Positions 30,101 through 37,834 of a stretch of 64,000 nucleotides of DNA are shown in pieces. The stretch spans positions 124,001 to 188,000 of the forward strand of contig CANLTZ010000004.1 in NCBI GenBank assembly GCA_947494145.1. Reading direction: 5' to 3'. The stretch comes from an uncultured Jannaschia sp. (GTDB taxonomy: Bacteria; Pseudomonadota; Alphaproteobacteria; Rhodobacterales; Rhodobacteraceae). Every line of letters starts with the position of its first letter. Positions within the stretch are counted from its first letter, which is position 1. The notes beneath the pieces were generated by a model. That model was given only the letters and a program-made list of their open reading frames with translations, had not been told where the DNA came from and did no database searches. The translations under genes were made by a program, and so were the position numbers.

Positions 30101-30205
30101 CATCTGCTGGAATTCGATGAAGGGGAGGCGTTGGCGGTCGACGGGCGCGACGTGATTTTGGATATCACGCCTTTCCAGATCGTCACGTTGCGCGCCCGGT
30201 TCTGA
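27158..30205 (+). CDS. Alpha-mannosidase, glycoside hydrolase family 38
   Basis: This 1015-residue enzyme has full GH38 length. The zinc-binding start of the catalytic domain, HAHMDIAYLWP, lies near residue 251. The segment with the nucleophilic Asp, WLPDTFGL, is near 363. The middle three-helix domain (NQFHDILPGTS near 570) and the C-terminal beta domains are present. No signal peptide is seen, so it acts on imported material in the cytoplasm, removing alpha-mannosyl residues. It follows the importer genes in the same direction, which suggests that the transported compound carries alpha-mannose or a related sugar. Confidence 0.93.
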   Translation: MDHTRRFTARKIAKRIDLIQRMVHRQSRPIAPFRWTTLPNADVDPPLQANPADWPQIDWHDYWAGQNTHYLMTTNFTVPRGWADGPVALHLPMGVAGDIFTHPEALLYIDGQSYASADRYHHTIYLPPSVIDGREHRVDLHGWTGLTGWPPDPANTDRLKMGECKLVEMDLPTRDFISLAEVALELALTMDEGRPERHAILTALDAAFLALDTRDPMGEAFWRSVSTAHDALEVGLGSAGGPIDVTLHAIGHAHMDIAYLWPVAQIRRKNARTYSNVLRMMDQYPNYRFSHSQPQLYAYTESDYPEIFEGIRTRVSEGRWEVIGGMWVEPDTNLPGGEALVRQLLLGRSWFRDRFGDVETPVLWLPDTFGLTWCLPQLVDQAGLRWMVVNKASWNQYNQLPASTLWWQGIDGTRILTQFLTTPREVQHLPFPTNYKSDLTADEVVGTWEASTAKEHVRDLPIAYGYGDGGGGPTGELIRRAKVWQGMPGAPEIKFSTIRDCMEAIEDQAALVPTWSDELYLEGHRGTLTSQGWIKRANRRAEIALHDAEFLLAATGTPAPHALREAWEKLCLNQFHDILPGTSVPSVFADSCDDYVRIARITDDAILACEDPTGTQLAVNTAPHGGKRLVELPRMMDGAQETETGAIALMHLAPYSLTPLAPSPPEAPVDIRDDGTGVILQNAHIRVEIDAAGRMTRIHDRTNDREVLAEGRIGNQLQAFEDRPLSWDAWDIDSFFEDRGELVTGLSAMEVTETGPLRVSVRLDWHFRASTIRQHIRLAADSRRLDFETEVDWHESHILLKAAFPVAVFAPSATYEIQWGAISRRTHRNTSWDYAKFEVPAQRWADLSEGDYGVALLNDCKYGYDIKGDVMRLTLIKSATSPDPNADQGLHRFTYALLPHKGDWRAEVQAQANHLNMPVRLMRGQGDGTAFVESSNHAVVVETVKPAEDGDGVIVRLYESQRTRGPVTLTFAAPPSRVTRSHLLEFDEGEALAVDGRDVILDITPFQIVTLRARF

Positions 30206-30213
30206 AACGAAGA

Positions 30214-30238
30214 CCGTCCCCAGATTTTCTGGGGACGG
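30214..30238 (+). terminator. Terminator hairpin after the mannosidase gene
   Basis: An 11-bp perfect stem (30214-30224 with 30228-30238) with a TTT loop lies nine bases after the stop codon. The T run is missing, but the position at the operon end, facing a convergent gene, supports termination. Confidence 0.75.
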
Positions 30239-30335
30239 CCGCGTTGGGTGCCAACCTGGGTCGATTGAGCTGGCTGGCACCAACCTTGTTTCTATCCGGC
30301 CAGGCTTTCGAAGAACCGACCGGGGTTGCGTGGCT

Positions 30336-32297
30336 TCAAAGGAAGACGAAGTCGTCCGCGCTCAGGTCGTCGGCTGTGATACCACGGAGTGTTATATCGA
30401 CCCGGTCGAGATCGATGACCGCCCCGTCTTCACCGTCGGTGATGAGATGTTCGATGTCGTGGAAATCGTCAAACGGCGTGCTGCGAAGCGAGATGATGTC
30501 GATGCCCACCTCGAAATCGGTGATCACGTCCGACCCGGCACTTCCGTGGAAGACGAACGTATCGGCACCTTCGCCGCCTGTCAGCGTGTCGGCTTGGCCG
30601 CCACCGACGAGAAGGTCGCGCCCGGCGCCGCCGTCTAAGATGTCGTTGCCGCCATCGCCCCGCAGAACGTCGTTGCCAGCGCCCCCCAAGCCGACATCGT
30701 CACCGCGGTTGAGGATGATACGGTCATTGCCCGCACCGCCTGACACGAAATCGTTGTCGAGACCCGTGCGCGCCGTGTCGTTTCCGTCACCTAGCACCAA
30801 GAAGTCGACATCGTTGGAGCCGTCCGACTGCAGCAGATCAGCGGGCAGCAGCACACCGTCCAAGACATGGGCAATGCCGTTGGTCGCAGGGATATCGGTG
30901 GCAATGATGGATGGATCCGGGATGTCCGGGTCCTGGTCCACCAGCATCGCGCCATCGACGGTCAGGTCCACGCCCAGAAGCGTCGGGATCGACTCTGAGC
31001 CCAACACCGCCGTGGCGTCCAGCGCGCCGGGGGCGACGTGGAACAACAGCACATCGGTCAGCAACGGGATCGGGTCGCCGCCCGCAGACAGAAGCGTCAG
31101 GGCTTCCACCAGGAAACCGAAAGCCTCCCCTTCATCGGTGCCCTCAAAGCCCAGGGTCTGCGCCAGGCCGACAAACGCATCATCATTGGGTGCGAACACC
31201 GTGAGAAGCGCATCTGGGTCCGACAGCGGCACATCTAGCCCAGTGACCTGCAGCGAGGTCAGCAGCAGATCGAAATCGGTGCCCAAGTCGTCGAAGGTGC
31301 CGCCGCTTTGTTCAACGATCCCCGCCAGGGTGAGGGTCGGTTCGGGCTCTGGCTCCGGCTCGGGCGTTTCGTTGCCTGGAATATCCAGCGGGATGAGAAC
31401 GCGGTCGATGACCTGAATGATCCCGTTTTCGGCGACGATATCTCCGGCCACGATTTCCGGGTTTTCGATATCGGGCTCGTTGTCGACCAACTCCCCGTCT
31501 TCGGAAACGAAGGTCGCCCCGTCCAATAGCGTATCGATCGTACCGGTTGCTGCAATCTCGGCTTCGGTCTGGGCGCCGCCAGATACATGGTACAACAAGA
31601 CGTCGGTCAGAACCGGGATCGGGTCGCCGCCGCCAAGCTCGGTCAGGGCCGCGACCAGCGCGTCGAAGACGGCGTCTTCGTCCGACGTGTCGCCGGTGAA
31701 ACCCAGATCGACCGCCAATTGCGTGAAGGCTGCATCCGTGGGGGCGAAGACGGTGATGTCGGTTGCGTTCTGCACTGTCTCGGCCAGACCGGCCACGCCG
31801 AGCGCCCGGACGAGCAGATTGAAATCGTCAGATCCTTGGGCAATCGCGACGATGTTCGGGACGGGGTCGCCGCCATCCAGGAAATCGTAGGGCAGTGAGA
31901 CCCGCACATCGATGGACGCACCGACCGTCAGCTCCACCCCGGCATCCGGCGCATGGCCGAAATAGGTATAGATCGCGAGATCGCTGCCCTCCTGCTCGAT
32001 CTCGACCAGGAAATAGGTGCGCCCGTCATCGCCATGCAGGGTAAGCGCGCGCTCGGCATAGATTTGACCGCCATTGCCCGCTTCTTCCCCAAAGCGCGTG
32101 ATGTCCGCATCCTGCCCGTTCCGGTCTCTGGCATGATCTCGGAAATCCCCGCTCAGGAAGCCATCGTTGTCGGTGACCGACACGGTGACGGAGGCACCGC
32201 CAGGCTGGGTGAAGCTGTCACCGTGGCCAAGCGGTCCATCGCTGAGGTCTGAAAGATCAAAGGCAGTGAATTGAAAGGTCTGGGCAGGATGAGGCAT
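30336..32297 (-). CDS. Secreted FAS1-RTX protein (two fasciclin domains plus Ca-binding repeats)
   Basis: This 653-residue protein has an unidentified N-terminal beta-rich domain (about 1-150) and a fasciclin domain (about 155-305, ITVFAPTDAAF). An acidic Pro/Glu linker (ETPEPEPEPEPT) and a second fasciclin domain (about 325-485, TVFAPNDDAF) follow. Then come RTX nonapeptide repeats (about 505-600, GGAGNDVLRGDGGNDIL). The end fits a type I secretion signal region, and there is no N-terminal signal peptide. A role in adhesion or biofilm is plausible but inferred. It lies 27 bp downstream of a single-domain FAS1 lipoprotein gene and is probably co-transcribed with it. No type I exporter gene is in the window. 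Confidence 0.88.
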   Translation of the reverse strand: MPHPAQTFQFTAFDLSDLSDGPLGHGDSFTQPGGASVTVSVTDNDGFLSGDFRDHARDRNGQDADITRFGEEAGNGGQIYAERALTLHGDDGRTYFLVEIEQEGSDLAIYTYFGHAPDAGVELTVGASIDVRVSLPYDFLDGGDPVPNIVAIAQGSDDFNLLVRALGVAGLAETVQNATDITVFAPTDAAFTQLAVDLGFTGDTSDEDAVFDALVAALTELGGGDPIPVLTDVLLYHVSGGAQTEAEIAATGTIDTLLDGATFVSEDGELVDNEPDIENPEIVAGDIVAENGIIQVIDRVLIPLDIPGNETPEPEPEPEPTLTLAGIVEQSGGTFDDLGTDFDLLLTSLQVTGLDVPLSDPDALLTVFAPNDDAFVGLAQTLGFEGTDEGEAFGFLVEALTLLSAGGDPIPLLTDVLLFHVAPGALDATAVLGSESIPTLLGVDLTVDGAMLVDQDPDIPDPSIIATDIPATNGIAHVLDGVLLPADLLQSDGSNDVDFLVLGDGNDTARTGLDNDFVSGGAGNDRIILNRGDDVGLGGAGNDVLRGDGGNDILDGGAGRDLLVGGGQADTLTGGEGADTFVFHGSAGSDVITDFEVGIDIISLRSTPFDDFHDIEHLITDGEDGAVIDLDRVDITLRGITADDLSADDFVFL

Positions 32298-32324
32298 CTC
32301 TGAACGCTCCTTCTAGGGTGAGGA

Positions 32325-32837
32325 TTAGGGCAGCAGCACGGTGTCGATGACGTGAATCACGCCGTTCGACGCGTTCACGTCAGCATTGATGACTGTTGCG
32401 TTTTCGACCGTGACGCCGCTGCGTCCATCGATATGCAAGGCCTGGCCGTTCACCGTGGGGATGCTGCCGCGGGTGCCCGACAGGGTGGATGCCGGATAGA
32501 AGGCAGGCGCCACGTGGTATGTCAGGATCGAGGTCAACTGATCACGGTTTTCCGGCAGTAGCAGGTTTTCGACGGTGCCTGCGGGCAAGGCGGCAAAAGC
32601 GTCATCCGTGGGCGCGAAGACGGTGAAGGGCCCGGGGCTCTTTAGGGTATCGACCAGGCCAGCGGCCTGAACGGCAGCGACCAGCGTGGTGAACGAACCG
32701 GCACCCACGGCGACGTCGACGATATCGCCCGGGCCAGAGGTTGTGCTGGCCGGAACGACGCAGCCAGCCAAGGCGCCAGCGCCGACCAGACCGGCACCCA
32801 TCGTCAGAACACGGCGGCGATTGATGAATTTTTCCAT
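32325..32837 (-). CDS. FAS1 (fasciclin) domain lipoprotein
   Basis: This 170-residue protein begins [10 protein letters not shown] followed by a hydrophobic stretch and a lipobox ALAGC (Cys26), so it is a lipoprotein, possibly Tat-exported because of the RRR. One fasciclin domain follows ([17 protein letters not shown], then YHVAPAFY and [12 protein letters not shown]). I chose the ATG at 32837, with GGAG eight bases upstream, over an in-frame ATG at 32897 that would precede the lipoprotein signal. It is upstream of and co-directional with the FAS1-RTX gene. Confidence 0.88.
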   Translation of the reverse strand: MEKFINRRRVLTMGAGLVGAGALAGCVVPASTTSGPGDIVDVAVGAGSFTTLVAAVQAAGLVDTLKSPGPFTVFAPTDDAFAALPAGTVENLLLPENRDQLTSILTYHVAPAFYPASTLSGTRGSIPTVNGQALHIDGRSGVTVENATVINADVNASNGVIHVIDTVLLP

Positions 32838-32869
32838 GGACTTGTCTCCCAATTGGACACGCTGTGGAG

Positions 32870-32950
32870 GCGTGTGCATTTTTTCCACGTGAGACAAGTT
32901 GGCGCGGATGACGGGTTCGTCAACGATTTTAGTGGAAAAAAATCACACGC
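32870..32950. repeat. 19-bp inverted repeat between divergent FAS1 and DUF6502 genes
   Basis: The arm at 32870-32888 (GCGTGTGCATTTTTTCCAC) matches the reverse complement of 32932-32950 at 17 of 19 positions, with 43 bp between the arms. Each arm lies upstream of one of the two divergent genes, with the GTGGAAAAAA side placed the same way relative to each. It may be a shared operator or a pair of promoter elements. Confidence 0.7.
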
Positions 32951-32968
32951 TACCCCAATTAGCAAAAT

Positions 32969-33790
32969 ATGGCCGATGACCCCGACCGCATGCTCCGCGT
33001 TTTGCGTGGATTGATCCGCCCGCTGGTGCGGACATTGATCGCGCGTGGCGTGACGGCCCCGGCCTTCTATCGGATGCTTAAATCCGTCTATGTGGAGGTC
33101 GCGCACGAACAGTTTCGCCTGACCGACGCGCCGCCCACCGATAGTCGCGTCAGCCTTCTGACAGGCGTTCACCGCCGTGATGTTCGTGCCATCCTGTCCG
33201 ATCCCGACGATGCCTGGCCCGCCGCGCGCGCCAAGACCGCAGCCTTCGCCACAGTGCTTGCGCGTTGGCAGACCGACAACGCCACGACCGGCGATGACGG
33301 CACCCCCCAAGCGCTGTCCCGCGCTGACTTCGAGGCGCTGGTTTCCGGTGTCAGTCGCGATATCCGCCCGCGCACCGTGTTGGACGAGTTGATGCGCCAA
33401 GACCTTGTGTCCGAGGCAGAGGATGGCACCCTGACGCTGACCGACGCGGCCCGGGCGGGGCCCGCAGATGCCGATGACCGCCTCGTCTTCTTCGCGGCCA
33501 ATGTTGGTGACCATCTGGCCGCCGCCACCGAGAACCTTCTGGTAGAAGAACCCCGCTTTCTGGAACGCGCGGTGTTCTACAACCGGCTGACCCCTAGCGA
33601 TGTGGATGCTATCGAAGAGGAAGCCCGCACGCTCAGCCAAACCGTGCTTGAGACGTTGAATTCGGACAGTGCCCGCCGACAGCAGGCCAATCGGGATGCG
33701 TCCGACAACGATGAGCGATATCGCTTCGGTGTCTATTTCTATCGCGAACGTCCGCGCCCGCCCAAGGAAGACCCAAGTGACCCAGACTAA
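32969..33790 (+). CDS. DUF6502 family protein
   Basis: This 273-residue, probably cytoplasmic protein matches what I know of DUF6502. The N-terminal helical region (MLRVLRGLIRPLVRTLIARG) looks like a DNA-binding-type helix bundle (GVHRRDVRAIL near residue 65), and a charged C-terminus (RPRPPKEDPSDPD) ends the protein. The function is unknown. There is almost no Shine-Dalgarno sequence before the ATG, so translation could be leaderless. It overlaps the DUF5666 lipoprotein gene by 14 bases, which implies linked function, and is divergent from the FAS1 lipoprotein gene. Confidence 0.75.
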   Translation: MADDPDRMLRVLRGLIRPLVRTLIARGVTAPAFYRMLKSVYVEVAHEQFRLTDAPPTDSRVSLLTGVHRRDVRAILSDPDDAWPAARAKTAAFATVLARWQTDNATTGDDGTPQALSRADFEALVSGVSRDIRPRTVLDELMRQDLVSEAEDGTLTLTDAARAGPADADDRLVFFAANVGDHLAAATENLLVEEPRFLERAVFYNRLTPSDVDAIEEEARTLSQTVLETLNSDSARRQQANRDASDNDERYRFGVYFYRERPRPPKEDPSDPD

Positions 33791-34709
33791 CCGCCGTGCC
33801 CTGCTTGGGCTTCTGGGAAGTGCCGCCTTGGGCGCCTGTGTGCCCGCCGCGCCCGCCATCGTCACCCGCGATGACCCGTTCGAAGGCGGTATCGGCGGCA
33901 CCGGGATCGTTGGCGTTCTGACTGATTTCGGAAGCCTGCGGATCAATGGGCTGCGCGTGGAGTTGGAGGACAGCACCCGCTTTGTGGACCCGTTCGGCAC
34001 GGTTGCAGCGGAAGCCGCGCAGCCTGGGACGACATTGACCGTCTTCGCCACCCGCAACCGCGACAGGCTGGTGGCGCGCCGCGTATCGTTGGACCATGCG
34101 CTTATCGGAACCGTGGCCGCGAATAGTCGTGTCAACGGTGTCCGCGTCCGGGTTGAGCCGGGTGCGATTGGCGGGCTGGCCCGCGGTGCCCGCGTTGCCG
34201 TGTCCGGCATCTGGACGCCGGGCGGTGTCGTCGCCAGCCGCATCGACCGTGTGGGCCCTGGCCCGGACCTGATCGCGGGCGTTCTCAGCACGGGCGATAC
34301 ACCGAATATCGGCGGCGCACCCCTGCAACTGACGACCGTTCTGCCTGGCTCCGGCACTTATCTTGCTGCGCGCGGGCGGTGGAACGGGCAGACCTTCGTG
34401 GCGACGCAAAGCTGGTCTGGCCGGTTCGTCACGGGCACCGGGCCCTTGGCCCAACTTTCCGTCGAAGGTTATCTGGAGCCTATTGCGACCGCCCCCGATT
34501 TCCGCATCGCCGGGCTTGGGCACAGCTTCGCCCGCGACTTGCGGCTGGCCCCCTTGGCGGCGGAGCGGGCGATCTATTTCGGGCGCTATGATGGAACGTT
34601 CCGCGCCTCGGCAGGCTATGTCGTGCCGGAAGTGTTCGACGCGCGCCGGCAGGTGCTGCGCGATGGGTTCGAAGATTTCCCCGGCGCCATCGTCCCCACG
34701 CGGCGGTAA
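33777..34709 (+). CDS. DUF5666 domain lipoprotein
   Basis: This 310-residue protein starts at GTG 33777 inside the end of the DUF6502 gene. It carries a lipoprotein signal with lipobox ALGAC (Cys21). Repeated small beta modules follow (GIVGVLTDFGSLRINGLRVE, ALIGTVAANSRVNGVRVRVE, LIAGVLSTGDT), the pattern of DUF5666 proteins. It is probably anchored at the periplasmic or outer membrane. The function is unknown. Pairing with DUF6502 and proximity to FAS1 proteins suggest an envelope role, which is inference. Confidence 0.75.
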   Translation: MTQTNRRALLGLLGSAALGACVPAAPAIVTRDDPFEGGIGGTGIVGVLTDFGSLRINGLRVELEDSTRFVDPFGTVAAEAAQPGTTLTVFATRNRDRLVARRVSLDHALIGTVAANSRVNGVRVRVEPGAIGGLARGARVAVSGIWTPGGVVASRIDRVGPGPDLIAGVLSTGDTPNIGGAPLQLTTVLPGSGTYLAARGRWNGQTFVATQSWSGRFVTGTGPLAQLSVEGYLEPIATAPDFRIAGLGHSFARDLRLAPLAAERAIYFGRYDGTFRASAGYVVPEVFDARRQVLRDGFEDFPGAIVPTRR

Positions 34710-34829
34710 TCCGTCGCTGGTGTAGCGGGCGCGAAGCCTTTGAATTCTTGAAGCTATGAACCGCGAAATCTCTGACTTTCGTGCCGGCGCATCGTTACCG
34801 TTGCGTCGCGCGACCACCTGCCGTAGCTT

Positions 34830-34866
34830 TGCATAGTTGAAACACTATTCTGCATAGTGGAACACG
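34830..34866. promoter_or_regulatory. Candidate IclR operator upstream of the TRAP transporter
   Basis: Two direct repeats, TGCATAGTTGAAACAC (34830-34845) and TGCATAGTGGAACAC (34851-34865), are spaced 21 bp apart (two helical turns). Alternating inverted ATAGT/ACTAT/ATAGT elements also give two overlapping dyads (34833-34848 and 34843-34859). This suits a dimer-of-dimers regulator such as the IclR protein encoded at 37831. Confidence 0.55.
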
Positions 34867-34877
34867 TGGGAGGAGAT

Positions 34878-35924
34878 ATGATGAACCGATTGGCGATGGT
34901 CGCCGCGGCGGCATGCCTGTCCTTGGTGGGCACGGCACAGGCGCAGACGACTTTGATCCTGGGCGAAGCAGGCCCAAATCGCGGCGCCCGGGCCGCGTCC
35001 TTGCAGCACTTCGTCGATGAAGTCGCGGCCCGCAGCGGCGGTGACCTGACCATTGACGTCCAATGGGGCGGCGCGCTCTTCAAGGCGAACGCAGCGCGGC
35101 AATCCATTGCCGATGGCGTGGCCGATCTGGGCACCATCATCTCGGTTTACTTCCCGCAGGAAATGGTGGGCTACGGTATCGCCGACTTGCCCCTGGTCAA
35201 TGCCGACGCCTGGGTTGGCATGCGCGCCACCGACGACCTGATGCGCTCATCCCAGGCCATCCAGGCCAGCCTGGCCGACCAGAATCTGGTCTATCTGGGC
35301 ACCTTCACCACGTCGCAAGTGAATATCGGCTGCTCGGACACCGCCATCCGGTCGGTTGACGATATCGACGGGCTGAAAGTGCGGGGTGTGGGCGCCTATG
35401 GCGATACGTTCAAGGATTTCGGCGCCAATATGGTCGCGATGTCGATCTATGATGCTTATCAGGGCCTCGATACCGGGCTGCTCGACTGCTCCCAGGGCTA
35501 CAGCTACGCCATGGCCGCGCTGAAGCAGCAGGAGGTCATTGATAGCTATACCCTGCTCAACTGGGGCCAAGTGGGCGCGCTGGGTCTGTTCATGAACAAG
35601 GATGTCTATGACGGGCTCGACCCAGAAGCGCAGGCTGTGCTGGCAGAAGCGGGCATCGCCATGGCGGACAAGCTGGGTGAGTTGATCACCGCCGACAACG
35701 AAGCGGCCATCGCCACCATGCGCGAGGCGGGTGTCGAAATCATCGAGTTGGACGCCGCCGAGCGTGACAAGCTGGTGGAACGTGGCGCGACCTATGTCGA
35801 AGAATGGATCCAAAAAGCCTCTGCCATGGGGATGGATGGCGAAGCGTTGTTGGCGGAATACAACGCACTTTTGGCCAAATATGCCGAAGAACGGGACAGC
35901 CAAGGCTACCCCTGGACCCGTTGA
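34878..35924 (+). CDS. TRAP transporter substrate-binding protein, DctP family
   Basis: This roughly 348-residue periplasmic protein has a signal peptide (cleavage near TAQAQ) and the DctP fold. The segment DIDGLKVRG near residue 165 contains the Arg that pairs with a substrate carboxylate in this family. A GGGAGG ribosome site lies at 34868-34873; the ATG at 34881 is equally possible. The permease genes follow. The beta-oxidation operon downstream suggests a mono- or dicarboxylic acid as ligand. Confidence 0.9.
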   Translation: MMNRLAMVAAAACLSLVGTAQAQTTLILGEAGPNRGARAASLQHFVDEVAARSGGDLTIDVQWGGALFKANAARQSIADGVADLGTIISVYFPQEMVGYGIADLPLVNADAWVGMRATDDLMRSSQAIQASLADQNLVYLGTFTTSQVNIGCSDTAIRSVDDIDGLKVRGVGAYGDTFKDFGANMVAMSIYDAYQGLDTGLLDCSQGYSYAMAALKQQEVIDSYTLLNWGQVGALGLFMNKDVYDGLDPEAQAVLAEAGIAMADKLGELITADNEAAIATMREAGVEIIELDAAERDKLVERGATYVEEWIQKASAMGMDGEALLAEYNALLAKYAEERDSQGYPWTR

Positions 35925-35928
35925 CCTG

Positions 35929-35954
35929 AAGGGGCACCAGTCGGTGCCCTTTTT
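35929..35954 (+). terminator. Terminator-like hairpin between dctP and dctQ genes
   Basis: GGGCACC (35932-35938) pairs with GGTGCCC (35943-35949), extended by A-T pairs and followed by TTTTT. It probably reduces read-through so that the binding protein is made in excess over the permease. Confidence 0.75.
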
Positions 35955-35975
35955 CCCACCTTGTCGGAGCCCAAG

Positions 35976-36497
35976 ATGCTGCAACGTGTCGAACGCTTGC
36001 TATTGGACCTCGCCGTCGTGTCGATCCTGGGCCTTGGGCTTTTGATCACCGGCAACGTGGTGCTGCGCGCGGTGTTCAATACCGGCATCCCCGACGCCAT
36101 CGTCATGGTGCGGGAATTGATGGTGGCTGCCATTATCCTGCCTTTGGCTGCGGCCACGGCGGCGCGGACCCATATCACGGTGGAATTCCTGACCAAGATG
36201 ATGCCGCTTCGGGTGCAAGACCGCTTGATCGTCTTCGGTAGCATCTTCGGCCTGGTCGCCATCGCCCCCCTGCTCTGGGCGGGGTGGCGGGAAGCGAGCT
36301 CAACCCTCGCATCGGGCACGTTCTTCTTTGGGGAATTATCCCTGCCGAAATGGCCGGGTCGCGTGGTTTTTCTGGTGGGGCTCAGCTTTTGCTGGCTGCG
36401 CCTTGCGCTTATGGTGGTGGGGGACATCCGCACCATTCGCGCAGGCGGCCATGTGGCCCCGCCCGACACCACGCAAAACCTGATGGAAGAACAGTGA
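35976..36497 (+). CDS. TRAP transporter small permease, DctQ family
   Basis: This 173-residue membrane protein has four helices, as expected for DctQ (about residues 10-32, 45-65, 85-105 and 130-150). The start ATG 35976 has GGAG six bases upstream; a TTG at 35961 is less likely. It joins the large permease, whose start codon overlaps its stop (TGATG). Confidence 0.88.
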   Translation: MLQRVERLLLDLAVVSILGLGLLITGNVVLRAVFNTGIPDAIVMVRELMVAAIILPLAAATAARTHITVEFLTKMMPLRVQDRLIVFGSIFGLVAIAPLLWAGWREASSTLASGTFFFGELSLPKWPGRVVFLVGLSFCWLRLALMVVGDIRTIRAGGHVAPPDTTQNLMEEQ

Positions 36498-37834
36498 TGG
36501 ACGGCACGCTGGTCGGCATCGTCGCGTTTTGCGCCGTCATCGGGTTGCTGGCCATCCGGGTGCCGATTGCCTTCGCACTGGCGGGCGTGGCCACGGCGGG
36601 CAGCTTCGTGATGTTCGCCTTCCGCACGGGGGATTTCACCCCGCTGCGGGCTCTGCGGCCCACCACGTCCATGGTCTTCTCGAACTCCTTCGACCTGATC
36701 CATTCCTACGATCTGTCGATGATCCCGCTTTTCGTGGCTTTGGGCCACATCGCTTACCGCGCGGACATCACAACCAAGATCTACCACGCCGCCCGCGTCT
36801 GGCTGGCAAGGGTGCCCGGCGGCGTGGCCATGGCCAGTGTCATGGGCTGCGGCGGGTTTTCGGCGATCACGGGATCGTCCATCGCCTGTGCGTCGACGAT
36901 GGGGCGCATCTGTTCACCCGAAATGCTGCGCATGGGCTATGACCCGCGGCTTGCCACATCGTCGGTGGCTGCGGGTGGCACGCTTGGGTCGCTTATCCCG
37001 CCATCTGTGCTGTTCATCATCTATGGTATCTTCACCGAAACCTCGATCAGCCAGCTTTTTCTGGCAGGCATCCTGCCGGGCCTTCTTTCGCTGGCGGGCT
37101 TCATCTTGGTCATCTGGGTCTGGGTGCGCCGCGACCCCGCCGCCGCCCCAGCCTTGGGCGAAGAAACCACCTTGGCCGAACGTGGCCGCGCCGCGTGGGA
37201 GGCATGGCCCGCCGTCGCGCTGTTCGCCATCATCGTGGGCGGCATCTATGGCGGCATCTTCACCGCAACCGAGGCTGCCGCCGTCTGTGTCACCGCCGCC
37301 ACGCTGATCGGCTTCGCCCAGCGCAAGCTGTCCTTTCCTGCCTTGTGGGAAGCGTTGCGTGAAACCGCCATCCAGACCGCCAGCATCTTCTTCATCGCGG
37401 CTTCGGCCAAGATATTCGTGGCCTTCATCGCGCTGACCGGTGTCGCGCCCGACATCGTCGCCGCCGTGACCGCCGCCCAATTGTCGCCCGTTGTGCTGAT
37501 GCTGTCCATCGCGGCCATATACCTGGTGCTGGGCATGTTTCTGGACCCGATCGGCATCATGGTGCTGACGCTGCCCCTGATGATCCCGCTGGTTGAAACC
37601 TATGGCTTCGACCTGATCTGGTTCGGTGTCGTGGTCATCAAACTGCTAGAGATCGGGCTGATCACACCGCCCGTGGGCCTCAACGTCTTCGTCATCGCGA
37701 ATGTCGTGGGCCCCTCCGTCGCCATTGAGCGCATTTTCAGCGGCATCCTGCGTTTCCTGACCGTCGATGTGCTGGTGCTGTTGGCCATTATGGCCTTCCC
37801 GGTGATTTCCCTTCTCATTCCCTATTCGATGTGA
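36497..37834 (+). CDS. TRAP transporter large permease, DctM family
   Basis: This 445-residue protein with about twelve helices is the Na+-coupled transport subunit. Typical DctM stretches are visible: GCGGFSAITGSSIACASTMG near residue 120, GGTLGSLIPPSV near 160 and GLITPPVGLNVFVI near 390. It overlaps dctQ by one base and the IclR gene by GTGA. Confidence 0.93.
   Translation: MDGTLVGIVAFCAVIGLLAIRVPIAFALAGVATAGSFVMFAFRTGDFTPLRALRPTTSMVFSNSFDLIHSYDLSMIPLFVALGHIAYRADITTKIYHAARVWLARVPGGVAMASVMGCGGFSAITGSSIACASTMGRICSPEMLRMGYDPRLATSSVAAGGTLGSLIPPSVLFIIYGIFTETSISQLFLAGILPGLLSLAGFILVIWVWVRRDPAAAPALGEETTLAERGRAAWEAWPAVALFAIIVGGIYGGIFTATEAAAVCVTAATLIGFAQRKLSFPALWEALRETAIQTASIFFIAASAKIFVAFIALTGVAPDIVAAVTAAQLSPVVLMLSIAAIYLVLGMFLDPIGIMVLTLPLMIPLVETYGFDLIWFGVVVIKLLEIGLITPPVGLNVFVIANVVGPSVAIERIFSGILRFLTVDVLVLLAIMAFPVISLLIPYSM

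Noticed and set aside
30244-30289. TTGGGTGCCAAC ... CTGGCACCAACC imperfect inverted repeat between the mannosidase and FAS1-RTX genes.
   Set aside because: The arms are imperfect and far apart; it could help terminate the minus-strand transcript, but the evidence is too weak for a feature.
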